Below, one piece after another: positions 48,526 through 60,660 of a stretch of DNA of 64,000 bases. The stretch comes from Climacium dendroides (taxonomy: Eukaryota > Streptophyta > Bryopsida > Hypnales > Climaciaceae): the NCBI GenBank assembly GCA_950106755.1, contig OX467082.1, forward strand, positions 7,936,001 to 8,000,000, written 5' to 3'. A program made the translations under genes and the position numbers. The notes beneath the pieces were generated by a model that was given only the letters and a program-made list of their open reading frames with translations, made no database searches and was not told the origin of the DNA. Within the stretch, counting starts at the first letter, position 1. Every line of letters begins with the position of its first letter.

Positions 48526-48689
48526 GGTTTCGTCAATTGATCTCATTTCCTCTTCTTGAGTTGTGTGTATGGTGTAGAATTACCTTGTGCGCTTTTATCC
48601 TTATATATTGTTGGTATCTACTTGCGTAGGACCTAGCACGCTGTTGAGAGGGTTTTTCCGATGAACATGTTTTGATCAAATCCAGTTGC

Positions 48690-49005
48690 AGATGGCAGTG
48701 ATGAGCAGGAAGGATTTAAAATGAAAAGGGGTCGTGAACAAGAGGAGGATCTCGCTGAGGTGCGTTTCATTGTTATGGATTTGTGATTTTGAACTATAGG
48801 AAGGACCCACCTAATGACTAGCTTTAAGGAATCCTTTTTGTGTGCATGATGAATAGCGATTCGTGCCTTTCGTATTTTGCAGCATGTTGTTTAGATTGAA
48901 ATATGGAAGAGAAAAATTTGAATGGGCCACCTAATTTTGGTGCTGGATCATCTATGTTGTATCACTACAGCTGCTCCAATTCTTGGATGCTGAAGCGGCG
49001 ACTCA
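48690..49005 (+). pseudogene. Truncated 5' exons of a TIR-NLR-like gene, copy A
   Basis: Exon-like block DGSDEQEGFKMKRGREQEED ending before GTGCG (48690-48760), and a second block at 48905-49005 (NFGAGSSMLYHYSCSNSW..LKRRL) that is cut off where the tandem duplicate B begins. The same two blocks precede a TIR domain in copies B and C. Product unknown. Confidence 0.5.
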
Positions 49006-49539
49006 CGAAAATTAGCCCAGAATTGTACATACACTAAATTTCTGAACTTGTCGCAAGTTGCGCGTTACTAGACCCCAAAAATTTATGCATAAGTCCACCT
49101 CTTTTTTTCCAAATTTGTCGGTCAGTTTTTACAACTGCAACTCCATTTCTCGGAATAGCCCCGTGTCAGATACAGGTATAGCCTCGTTGCAAATTACTGT
49201 GAATGTATTCTGGGGTCGGTGCTACTCAAAAAGGAAAGTCTACTCCGATGCGGAAAGTCTCCTTCGATGGCCAGATTTAAATTTGATAGTGTTTGGTTGT
49301 GGACACCAAACTTGAATTTCTTTCTTCAATTTTCTTGCACTATTCAATAGTGTGGAAGGGTCAAACCAGACCCTGACAGTATTTTCAAGTACGGAGTCCA
49401 GTCATTTCCATACTTTTTACTCAAAATAATCTTTTTATGAAGTTTTTCAAAGGTTATTTTTTGCGAATTGCAGCCGGTTTTTCACCTAAACTAGCTATTG
49501 CTTATTTCCGAACACGGTCTCTACTACCTAACCCTAACC

Positions 49540-49870
49540 AAATCCAGAATAAGTAGAGCGTGCTCACGCTAATCTTTTGAACGAGAGCCCCGAGGTGATG
49601 GAAGTCAGAGTTGTGAGCACAAGCGTGTAGCCGTAGACACGCTTGCGGCCAGGTGGTGGCCCAGCCAGCTGACGTAGAGCTGCCCGCAGAAGGACTCGTA
49701 GAGGGTGACGCCGTTCACGGCTGCGACCACGACCGAGTGTTAGAATTCCGGTCGTAATAAGGTAGTATCCGCGCCAAAGGAGACGAGCCACCATGGAGAT
49801 ACTCCTGATGAGGGTTATGAAAGTCCAAAGAAGCCGCGAGCAATCCAGTGACATTGCCAGCCTCGTCTGT
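49540..49870 (-). pseudogene. PHT1-type phosphate transporter fragment, copy B
   Basis: Tandem duplicate of copy A. It keeps the Gln (FCGQLYVSWLG) that is a stop in A, but has lost one base before the GRKRVYG loop (CACCTGGCCGC against CGCCTCGGCCGC), which shifts frame. It continues as RKRVYGYTLVLTTLTSITSG, LSF, then stops early. About 290 bp of extra sequence (49270-49560) separates it from the shared leader. Confidence 0.7.
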
Positions 49871-50094
49871 ACTAACTCAGACTAGCGAAGTACATCAGTA
49901 ATTCTCAGCTTGAGCCGGTTTCATCAATTGATCTCCTCATTTCCTCTTTTTGAGTTGTGTGTATGGTCCGCTCAGTCCCTGTCTTGAGGTTGAGTTCCCT
50001 TATGTGCTCTTTTCCTTATATATAGCTGGTACCTGCTTGCGTAGAACTTAGCACAAGGTTGAGAGGGTTCTTACGACAAACTTATTTTGGTCAG

Positions 50095-51430
50095 ATCCAA
50101 TTGCAGATGGCAGTGATGAGCAGAAAGGATTTACAATGAAGAGGGGTCGTGAACAAGAGGAGGATCTCTCTGAGGTGCGTTTCGTGCTTCTGGGTTTGTG
50201 ATTTTGAACTGTAGGAAGGACCCACCTAATGACTGGCTTAAAACGATCCTTTTTGTGTGCATGATTAATAGCAATTCGTGCCTACCGTCTTTTGCACCAT
50301 GTTGTTTAGATTGAAATATGTAAGTAAAATAACGTAGAAGGTCCACCTAATTTTGGTGCTGGATCATCTATGTTGCATCACTACACCTGTTCCACTTCTT
50401 GGCTGATGAAGCGGCGGGTCCTTCCAACGCTGCTGACAATCAGGGGTGAGATGCTGATGAATGAATACATGATTTCTCAAAATGGCTCGTTTGTACTCTA
50501 GAGGACCTAGAGGAAGAAACGAAGAAACCTGGCGAACCCTAGGGTTTCTTCCTGCAAGCCTGATGCTTTCGTGAGAACCCTAAAAATGAAGATGTCCTCT
50601 GGCTTTAGGGTGTTCTTTCAAGTCGGAATGCCAAACCCTAAGGCATGCAACAAGGAGGATTTGAGATAAGCATAGAACGGCTCGCTTTAGGGTTTAATCA
50701 TTTTTTGGAAAGGAGTAGGTTATCTTGCATGTCATGAACCTTTGATTTTTAAAAATTTAGTAGGATCCACCTCAACTTGCATTGGACATTCTAGCCTTTC
50801 CAAACCTAATATAACACTGGGTTTGTTCAGCATGATCCACTTCACTGCCCTTGTCCCCTGAGACTTGTTATTTATTGGCATTTTTGAATTGTTGGTTTTG
50901 TCGGTTTTGTTGTGGAACCGGAATTGGAACCAAAGCATCAAATATTTCTAAGCCACAGTGGAGTTCAAAAGAAATTTATCGAGTAATTGTGCGTCGATTT
51001 GGAAAGGTGGGATTACTTGGTGTTCTTTGACAAAGAGCTTGGTAGTTTACCAAAGGGTCAAAAGTTTCCTCAACTTATATTTCAAGTTGCTTGACAATTT
51101 TGCGTTGCAATATTGGTATTATCTAAAGATTATTTCACTCGGTCAAAGTGGTCCATGCTAGAATTGGCGGTGTTTGTGCAAATTCAAAAAGAAAAACCTG
51201 GGAAGCTTGCCATTCTCCCTATGTATTTGGGACTCTCACCAAATGAATGCACAAGGAATGAAGAAAGACGACAGCGTTGGCTATCTATGTGGAGAGATTG
51301 GGCAGAAGATGATGCTAGGATTGATGTGCACAATTGGGAGGATGCATTGAAGGTGTTGCACCCACTACAAGGGAAATGGACCCTAATCTACAGAATTTTT
51401 GATAGAGAAGTGTCCAAAATGACAGCCTAA
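50095..51430 (+). pseudogene. TIR-domain NLR fragment, copy B
   Basis: TIR domains signal in plant immune receptors. Exon-like blocks at 50095-50175 (DGSDEQKGFTMKRGREQEED) and 50317-50510 (KRRVLPTLLTIRGEML..) precede a TIR region at 50915-51430: HQIFLSHSGVQKKFIE, stop TAA 50985-50987, LCVDLERWDYLVFFDKELGS, stop TGA 51092-51094, QFCVAILVLSKDYFTRSKWS, MLELAVFVQIQ and LAILPMYLGLSPNEC. The whole TIR stays in one frame despite the two stops. It ends near the TIR C-terminus (HPLQGKWTLIYRIFD); no NB-ARC domain follows. Confidence 0.75.
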
Positions 51431-51720
51431 TGTCCAAAATGACAACTAGAACTTTTTGTTGATTTTTTGTCAATATCTTGTCAATTTTTCAATCAATTTT
51501 GACAAACAAGGTAAAAGTCTTCTACAAACACAACAAGATTTTACATATAATTTAATTTATATTCAAAATGATGAAAATATATTTTACTGACACTAAGAGA
51601 AATTGTACTTCTTTGCAACCTTTAACAACTCACAACCAACATATTCAATTCACATATCAATTCATCTGAGCTCCTTCTATATATTTGAAGTGGTAGGAAA
51701 TTGACCAAACAATGTGGGAT
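51431..51720. other. Flank of the fold-back element
   Basis: Non-coding AT-rich sequence; the outer, more diverged part of fold-back copy 3 begins near 51660. Confidence 0.4.
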
Positions 51721-52600
51721 ATATGAATTGTTGAAGTTGTGAGGGCTCGTAGTGAAGTTAGAAACCCGAAATTTTGTATTAAAAATACAATTTCAGACCT
51801 CATTTAAGCATAGTAGAGTGTCTTTTTTTAAGAAACTTTAAACTAAGACTAGTTAGAATATACATTGAAGTTTCAATTAAAAAACTACTTTTGACATTTG
51901 AAGTTTTCAATAAAAAGTTATGGACCGATTTCAAAGAGCATTTTGAAAAAATATAATAAGAATAATTTCAAACACCTCTTTGAAATTCCATAACTTTTGA
52001 TTTAAAGCTCAAAATGTCAAAATTATTTTTGTATGAAAAACTTTAGTTCATTTTCTAACTAATATTAGTTGAATGATTTATAAAAAAACACATTATAATA
52101 TGCTTAAATGAGGTCTGAACTCCTATATTTAACACAGAATTTCGGGTTTCTGACTAAAAACAGTAAGTTAGAAACCCGAAATTCTGTGTTAAATATAGGA
52201 GTTCAGACCTCATTTAGGCATAGTATAATGTGTTTCTTCATAAAACATTTAACTAATATTAGTTAGAAAATGAACTAAAGTTTTTCATACAAAAATAATT
52301 TTGACATTTTGAGCTTTAAATCAAAAGTTATGGAATTTCAAAGAGGTGTTTGAAATTATTCTTATTATATTTTTTCAAAATGCTCTTTGAAATCGGTCCA
52401 TAACTTTTTATTGAAAACTTCAAATGTCAAAAGTAGTTTTTTAATTGAAACTTCAATGTATATTCTAACTAGTCTTAGTTTAAAGTTTCTTAAAAAAAGA
52501 CACTCTACTATGCTTAAATGAGGTCTGAAATTATATTTTTAATACAAAATTTCGGGTTTCTAACTTCACTACGAGCCCTCACAACTTCAACAATTCATAT
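51721..52600. repeat. Near-perfect 0.88-kb hairpin (fold-back copy 3, nested palindrome)
   Basis: Arms 51721-52154 and 52167-52600 are reverse complements with no net gap and few mismatches, around a 12-base spacer (TAAAAACAGTAA). The outermost 40 bases (ATATGAATTGTTGAAGTTGT.. / complement) match perfectly. Each arm is itself an inverted repeat bounded by GTTAGAAACCCGAAATT and AATTTCGGGTTTCTGAC, centred near 51956 and 52365. A transcript would fold into a long double strand. Confidence 0.93.
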
Positions 52601-55107
52601 ATCCTATATGGATTGGTTGACCTCCTACCTCCATATGTGTATGTATATAAAGAGTTTCTCTTCCCCATTCTCAACACTGAATACAAATGGTTCATGGAGT
52701 GAAGTAATTTAGTAAATAAATTATCACCTAAAACGCAGGTTTCTTCTAGTGCTTGCTTTAGGTGAATATGATGACTAGTTACACCATATAGTCTTTATAC
52801 TCCACTAACAAATTGGGTCTATGGAAATTTCTTCCAAATTTATATTTTTAGCAATTTTTAAAATTAAAGTTTCAACTTGGTGTGGTTAAGAATAAAAAAT
52901 AACTCGAATGATTCTAAATTTTTTTGAAGATGTTTCAAACAACATGCTATGAGTATCAATTGTAAAATTTTAAAAACTAATGCATTTATAAATTTTATAA
53001 ATTTTTTTAGGATTCAATTTAGTGCATTTTCACTCTAACTAAGAGATATTAATAATTTGGAATTTCCTTCTATCTCATACCTACTTCTACATAACAATTT
53101 TTTTAAGAATGAAAATTAATATTTTTAGAATTTTTTTCTTTTTCTTGGACTCTCAACTCAATTCCTCATTGCAAAGATTTAAAGCTCAAAACTTTGTAGT
53201 GCAAGAAACTTAAATTAAGAAGGTTCAAAGTCAAATAATCTAGTCCCACAATGTATTGAATAACTTTTGTTATTTCAATTAAACATAGATATCTTGCAAT
53301 TTGTGCGGTCAAATTTTCTAAAATTTTTTCCACACATTCTCCTGTTATATAGGTGTAGGATCTTCTAGTTAGATGTGCAAAATAAACAATTTTTAAATTT
53401 TTTTTTCTCTTTGTTATAGAAATGACAGTTATGAGTGTCTTTATGGCAAAACAAGCCCTTGGCCCTGTAGGGGTTAATTCATGCACTCCAAGTCTGGCTC
53501 TGTGAACTAAGTAAATTTCTCCCAATGGCCTGACTTCAAAAGCTATTCCCATATCACCTATTTGTCACTAAATACCGTCTCAACTCGACAGCGAGCTCGA
53601 ATTCCGCACTGCCTTAACAAAGGCTTGAATCCGAGCAGGGTCCTTACGGATCCCACGGTCCTTGCCCACTTGCATCCTGTACAGATGGTAGGCAGACTGT
53701 ATAGATGGTAGGCAGAGAGAAAGCCATGGTAACAAATGAGTGTCACCTTCACACATGAGTGGTGATAGTTGCCAAACCGAGCCCGAACCTATGTGGCAAG
53801 GCTTGGTAGTTGCCAGAAAGTTACTTATCATCTAGTTATCGAGGAATAGTTTGTATCATCTCAATTTATCGAGGAATTTTTGAAATCTATGAAATTCCAA
53901 GATTTCCAAAACATGGCTGTGATGGTTGCTACCTTGTCTCGATCTCACACTTTTCCAATTGTTCTATGGCCCTGTGCTTCTCCGATCGTCCTCCTAGACC
54001 TTGCACTTTTCCAACTGTCCTCACAATTCACAGTCTATTGCGCGCAAGTTTAATTCCTTTGATTACAATTGGTTTCACTCACTCCTTGCATTCTTTGCTC
54101 GCAATCAAATTGCATCCTCGCTTCATTGCTTTTGCACGGTATGCTCATTTGTCACAATTTTTGGATGTTGTGCTTTCAGTTCCTGCTTCTTTTGTAAAAT
54201 TTGGTCGTGGGTTTTCTTATAGTCAATGCAATGGAAGTTGCACCAAAATCATGCACTACAAGAGATTCCCAAAAATCTGATTGGAGCATAGAATGTAAAT
54301 TCTAGAGTATGTTGAATCCTAATGTTAAGAATGTAGTAACTGAGTCTAATTATTTGAATTTGAGAGTTGATAAGTATTGAAAATGTCAATAGTATGTGCT
54401 AATTGAATGGATCGATATGGCCTGTTGATTGATTTCTTGAGCTTAGAATCCAAGGAGATTATTTCTAGTCCGTTCCCCATTGAGATTCTCGGTTCTTTAT
54501 TAGTGTTGCCATCGAATTTCTGGAGACATTTTGCTAGGAGAGAGATCGTCAATTAATTAGCGAGTTCATTAATTCAAGGAGGGAGCAACTTCGTCTATGA
54601 TGACTGTGATGATTGAGGATCTAAGTAAGATTTTGGTTGAGGAATTGAAGTTGCGATCGATTGAGTGCATGAGATACATTTATGATTTAAAAGAGACAAA
54701 TTTCATATGTTCGTACTAGCTAGTCCAACTGTGAGTTTTGGCTCAGTGACTTCCAATTCTAGATGTGGAAATCAAATTAGAGGACTCTTGAGATCATGAC
54801 TCAGAGTTTGAGTTACAATTGCAGACCGTAGTTAGATGATCTAGTTTATGATCTTGATAATGGAATGCGATCTAGGGTTTTAGAGGCTCCACTCGAGAAT
54901 CAAAGAGGGAAAAAAACTTCTTTTGCTGTGAGAAAGAGGTCTTTGTGAATAGTTAATGAAAGTGACTAAAATTGAGAAGACCATTGTGTTTTAGATGATC
55001 TAAGCTTCTCGAACAATGATCCAAACCTTGACCAATGCTTCAATTCATCTCTATTATCAAGGAAGTGAAAGACAACTGCATCAAGATCAATTACTAGGAA
55101 AGAAGGT
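52601..55107. other. No recognised gene
   Basis: AT-rich with scattered short frames (for example a minus-strand frame at 53580-53830 reading QVGKDRGIRKDPARIQAFVK). These carry no family landmark I trust. A small direct duplication occurs at 53678-53715 (ACAG/TAGATGGTAGGCAGA). Confidence 0.4.
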
Positions 55108-55428
55108 GTGAGAAAGGAGCGACAACCCAATTGGACACAACTTGAAATAGCAGCCCTGATTCAGGCGAAAAGAGATAAGTTTTTTCAGAATCTGGACAAC
55201 GTTTATGAACCAAATCTTATGCGTAGAGAGGCCACTCAATGGAGTGAGATCTCAGCAAAAGTCATGGAGATTTGTGGTGAACATGTAAAGTATGAACACC
55301 ACAAACGTTCTTGCAAAGAGAAATGGGGCCCCCTACTCTTGGATTACAAGAAGATTTTTGACCACCACAAGGGTACTACAACCAGCTCATATTGGGGTAT
55401 GATTCTACTTGAACGTGTGTTGCTTTAG
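55108..55428 (+). pseudogene. Trihelix (Myb/SANT-like) DNA-binding domain fragment
   Basis: A 106-residue frame has the trihelix pattern: QPNWTQLEIAALIQAKRDKF, TQWSEISAKVMEICGE, RSCKEKWGPLLLDYKKIFDH. The three helix tryptophans and the C-K-x-K-W signature are visible. It is preceded by KKGVRKER-like basic sequence and stops at 55426-55428 soon after SSYWGMIL. There is no effector domain, so it may be the first exon of a gene or a remnant. Such domains occur both in transcription factors and beside PIF/Harbinger-type transposons. Confidence 0.6.
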
Positions 55429-58400
55429 CTACCTTGAAATTTCCTCCATGAAAACTACAATAACATAGAAAATTGGCATCATATCAAACCAATTATGAAC
55501 CCTCCACATTCACGAGATTTGAGCCAACTTGGGGATGGGGTGTATAATTGACATGGTCAAGCATTGACACTTGTGAGACCCCATGGCATGGATGTTTTTG
55601 TCATGGAAAGTTCTCTGGATTACCCATCTCTCCTAATTGACCAATATTTTCTCCTAATCATTTGATTGCCTCTCAAAGCCAACAACCTTCACCCTCTCTT
55701 AAGTTTGTAAAATTCTCATTCTCCTAAGCTTCATTCATGGACCTTACAAAGAAGTTTGGAAATATAGACTAGCGTTGAAAATCAATTTCCGTTTACAAAC
55801 AAATTGCAGAGGCTATGCAAAATTCTAGCGAAGTTTTGGTGAATACAATGTAAAAACTAAATGAATAAGATAGGAAACTACAATGGGACATCTTTTAGGA
55901 GCAACTAAAGTACAACAAAGAACGAGACATGATTGCTCTAGAAATTGCTTGTTTGATATATGTCAATTAAGTATCCCTTGTTCAAGCGATCATTGGACTT
56001 ACACAAGTTTTTAGTGTTGGTTTGCACTGACCTTCACTTTATCCACAGTGAATGGAAATTGATTTCAACACTACTCCTGACCCTATGATATATGAAGGTG
56101 AACTTGTTCACCCCCTCTATCATTCTACTACTAATCATAAATATGGAGATAGTGCTAGTCCTACTACAGGACACCAGTAAGTTGATGTTGCCATAGAAAT
56201 GGAAAATCACCAAACTGGTACATGAATTTCAAATTGTACTTTGATGTATTTAAACTGATCCAGTAGTGTTTCGCAATAACAAAACCAATGCTGTTAAGAA
56301 GGCAACAACCTTTTCCAGCTTTAAAATCATCGTAGGAATTCATATTCAAAGCAACACTTTACAAAGACCGTCGCAACACCTATTCCAAAGTCTGTGACTA
56401 TTTGCACACAAAAACACAATAGATTTGCATACAGAGGTTCAAATGTACCAACAACACCAACATTGAATAGAAATCATGTTGCATATTGAGACTCTGGAAT
56501 TGAAATGGGTGCTCAATTTGAAACATGCCATTTAAAGTCAATGAGTACATAAGAAAATTTCAAAATTTAATTTTGGCGATTATTAGCGCCAAAGAGTTCA
56601 AATGTTTAATAGCTAACATCGATTTTCTTATGTGAGTGCAATTTGACTCATGGTAGCAATATGGAAAGGAGTTTGATAAGTTTTGCCCTGATGCGAAGGG
56701 AACATTTGCTAACTATACAATACTTAATCTATGCAAACCTAAACAAATTCATCGAACCTCACAATAATTAGTTCTTAATAAGATCAACTTTAAATCTTCC
56801 TTAACTATTTAGTGTACATAAGTTATGTGAAGCTCAAATAATAACTCACATGAAATTATTGGGTATCATGAAAGCCATAGAATAGCACGGCTATGAGACA
56901 TTGGCGCGCTTGACCAGATTTCGCCATTTGTCCTTCATGTCTACAGAGGTGCGACTTGGGATCAAATGCACCTTGTCCAAACTCTAGAATACGGATCCAC
57001 TGATTCCCTCCCCATGCTCTGTTGCATGATAAATATAAGTTACATCCTTCTACAAAATCCCAACTTCAGTTTAAACTCTAAAAGTGGAGAAGAGAGTCGA
57101 AAGAATTTCCTAGCAAACAACAATAACTTAACTTACAGAGGATCCCGCTTGTGACACTATCATTGACTGTAGCACACATGGCACTAACAAAGTTGAAACT
57201 CCAAGTGGTAAGATTAAAGATCTAGCCCACGGAACTAGGCTATTCCAATGTTTTCAGACCTAACTAATACGTTAATCTCGCAGTGATACTTAGAGAAATA
57301 AAAAGTAGAGGTCTCTTCTTCCTCCCTTGTCTAAGGTAGGGGCGTCCTGCGAAGATTAGGTATTTTGTAGTGACCGCTGCGAAGGTATGTAGCTTTCTAC
57401 AAGGCAAGACTAGTCAAATTGAAGTGTTGTTCTTTAGTGTATTCAAGGCTTGATTCTTCATCACTTTCTTGATTTGGCTTCAAAACCCTGTCAACATTTT
57501 CTTTAGACTACAAGGAATTAATTCGAAGACTAAATTGTTTGATTCCATTTTCCTACCTTTTAAGGCATTATGCCCAAACAACCAGTTCAAAGTGCTAAAT
57601 CCGTCGACACCAAACAAAGTGATAGCAATTAGCTAACTTGAAAGCCTAACTCTTGAATAGGTAGCCTGTAAGTGTGGTCACACAACAGCTTGGAGGGTAC
57701 ACTCTCCTTTTTTTGATGTTAGCATGTGAACAAAATTTTGGACCCCCTATAGCCTTTTTGAATTTTAAATAAAATTAAATGAAAAAAATATGAATAGATT
57801 TTTTTACTTTGAAAATTTATGTTTTGAATTATTGATATTTTTATTTTTTAATAAAAATTATTTATAAATTTTTGAACTAAAAAGATACATTGTAGAACTG
57901 AAAAATAACTTTTACACCCCTATATTATATAAGAAAAAATTGTCTAAAAAATGAAAAAAATTCTAAAAATAACTCTCTATTGAAAGCTCATTTTGAAATG
58001 AATATTGATGCAATGTTCATCTAAATGTGTTTTCTAAAAATATTTGAGTTAAAAAAACATCCCATTTTAGTGCATTTTTAACCTCTTCTAAAAATCATTC
58101 CATATTTTATTTGAGTTTGAAATTTGGAGAGTAGAATCCTATAGTCATCAGTAACAATGCTCAAAATTTGAAGTTAACATTATAGTTTATTAGAAACCAC
58201 TTGTTTGCACGTGGTTTGTTGTCATAGAATTAAGTACACCCCCCAAACACAAACAAGTTGTTTCACTTCCATCTACAAAAGCCTAGTTAGCAAACTAGTG
58301 CTATTTGGTGAGCAAGGACCCAAGAATGACAAGATTGAGTCATTCAGAATTCAGGTACAAATTTTGGACTTCAAAAATCCACAAAAAAACTACAAAAGAA

Positions 58401-59740
58401 ACTCCAAAATATGTAATTCTTTCTCTAAAATTTAACCATCTAATTTGTTGGCGTGCAATACATAGATCACCTTCAAGGACGCGGGTAAACCTTGTAGAAG
58501 TGAAGCTCCTGCGCCATCGCCGTGCAACTGCAAATCCACGACCACTATCAAGAGTTGCAAGGACTTTGAATCCCCGAGAGCAAAACCTCTCGCAATCAAC
58601 TCACAACATGAACTCGACTAGTCTCATGGAAGGAAAATTGCTCATCGGGGGTCAGAGTTGGCGAGTAGAAGCACGCAGCATCAGAATCAGGTTCCAGAAC
58701 TCTAGAATCTGGGGCCCAGAACTTTGTGGAATGCAGAGTCCCATTGGATGTGACCCGATTCGAAATCTCTACAACGAAGACCACTACATGGAAGAGAGAT
58801 TCTGGAGTTCAGAAGGCACGCAACGAGATTTGGAAAGAAACGACTTGATTGCATGGCTGAGATCGCAAACTCCATTGTGTCCTACAAAGGTGTCACTGAA
58901 CTCAACCTCGAATGCAAGATTTCACAAATTTGGCCCACGCAATTCATATCTGCAGAATTTTTCACAATTTTCACATTCGTTGACAAGACCCGAAGCAGAA
59001 TGATGCTCCCACTCTTGTGATTCCAAAGCTTCTTAATTTTTTTGAAGATTCTAAAACTCAATTATTTGCATCTAATGCCACAACTTGACCAATTTTTAAA
59101 AATAAATTTTATTTTCTGAGTTAGTTATGGAAATTTGAGAATTGTGAGAAACCTGTTGAGGGCAATTGTATGCATATTTCATTCCCCTTCGATGATAGAA
59201 ATTCTCATGTCAAAAACGGTCATTGATTGCATAATATCTTGGATTGTATTCCCTCCATTCCAAAATGATCTTCATGTTGGCTTTAATTTTTTGTCCCAAA
59301 ATGATTTTAGTGCTACACTTTGTGACGTTGTGAATTGGTCAAATTTGGTTTTCAGTTGCTATTTGGGCAACTCCAAGTAGTATTTTCTCCTCCATCCATG
59401 CAATGATCAATCGAAGGGAACTGGAACCAAGGGCCACACATAGTCTTAGGCATATATTAAATGCCTACAAAATGATGACCTCACACTCAACAATGGAGTG
59501 ACTAGTGGTACTTCTTGAAAATGTCCCCCAAATTGTACTTTTTTATATTTCCAAACTCCACTTTAAAAAAGGTTGGAAAACCCAAAATTTGTAGAATGTT
59601 AAAAGTGCACTAAATTCTATAGTTTTTAAAATTTTATTTTTAGCCTTAATCTTGAACATTTTGTCCAACAAAAAAAGCATTTTTTAAACGGAGGTAGTAA
59701 TAAAATGCAAGCTTAAGTAGCTCTCTTTTACAATTTGAAT
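55429..59740. other. No recognised gene
   Basis: Long AT-rich stretch. The 58305-59003 plus-strand frame has no family features and I treat it as chance. Nothing else is supported. Confidence 0.4.
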
Positions 59741-59749
59741 GTTTTAACC

Positions 59750-60660
59750 CTAGACTGCCCAAGGGGACAGATCCTGGCCGTTCATCGTTTGGAAGTACAA
59801 TTCAAAGTGCTGTAACTTTTGCATCCAATGATCAAATTTAGTAAAACTTGTTGGAAAAGTTGCGCATACTAGTCTAGTTTGTGTAGGAGAATTTTCAGAT
59901 CAATCCAAGACAAATTGAGTTTGTGAAAGCCATTCAAAGTTCAAAGGTTTAGTTTGGGTTCAACACACTACATTGTGATGGCTGCAACTTTGAAGGCTTG
60001 TATTTCCTTCATCCAATGTTTGTTTTCAATAAAATTTGTTGGATTTTGTTCCTCTAGAAGTCTAGTTATTGTGGTAAAAATTTTATAGGAATTCAAGTTG
60101 TTTTGAATGTTTGGAAGCAATTCAAAGTTCAAAACCCTAACATTTTTTTGGTTAGTATGCACTTCGGCGACTTGTTACTTCTTCATACTATGTCCATTTT
60201 CAAAACTTTTTTGGGGGAAAGTTTCACATACTTGCCTAGTTTGTGTGGCTAAAATTTTGTGTTAATCAAAGAAGTAACGAGTGACTAAGAAGCATTTTAG
60301 TAGAAGTAGGTTCTGCTTGAAATGTGTTTTTTGTACCCTTTTTGGCTATTTTTTTGACATTTCAAAGTCATTTTGCAAACACAATGAGTCACTTTCATGA
60401 ATTTTTTTTCCACCAATGAGTTTGTATGTTGATTTCAAAGCACATTTTAGTTCAAAATTTTTTCATGTGAGTAGGTTTAGAAATCAAATTTCACCTCCAA
60501 ATGTGTTTTTAGGAAAATTTCAGCATCTTTTTTCAACACTAAAACATTATAATCTTTCAATCCGTGCGGTCAAATGACTCCAAATTTGATCCACATCATC
60601 TACAATATGTACACTACAAGATTGTACGGTTGAGATTTTCATACCTTAGCGAGATATAGA
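59750..60660 (-). repeat. Dispersed AT-rich repeat, inverted relative of 8961-9960
   Basis: Reverse-complement blocks in matching order: TTTCACCTCCAAATGTGTTTT, TTGGAAAAGTTGCGCATACTAGTCTAGT (split), and 'ccaaatttgatccacatcatctacaatatg'. Several percent diverged; no coding frame. Confidence 0.7.

Larger units (their letters stand above)
47880..50380 (+). repeat. Tandem duplication A/B
   Basis: AAAATTTATGCACAAG at 47949 pairs with AAAATTTATGCATAAG at 49077 (offset 1128); ATGGCAGTGATGAGCAG at 48692 pairs with 50107 (offset 1415). The difference is an insertion in copy B. Both carry a phosphate-transporter piece followed by the NLR 5' exons. Confidence 0.85.

Noticed and set aside
58305..59003. 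232-residue plus-strand frame
   Set aside because: No domain, no splice pattern and unusual composition; treated as chance.
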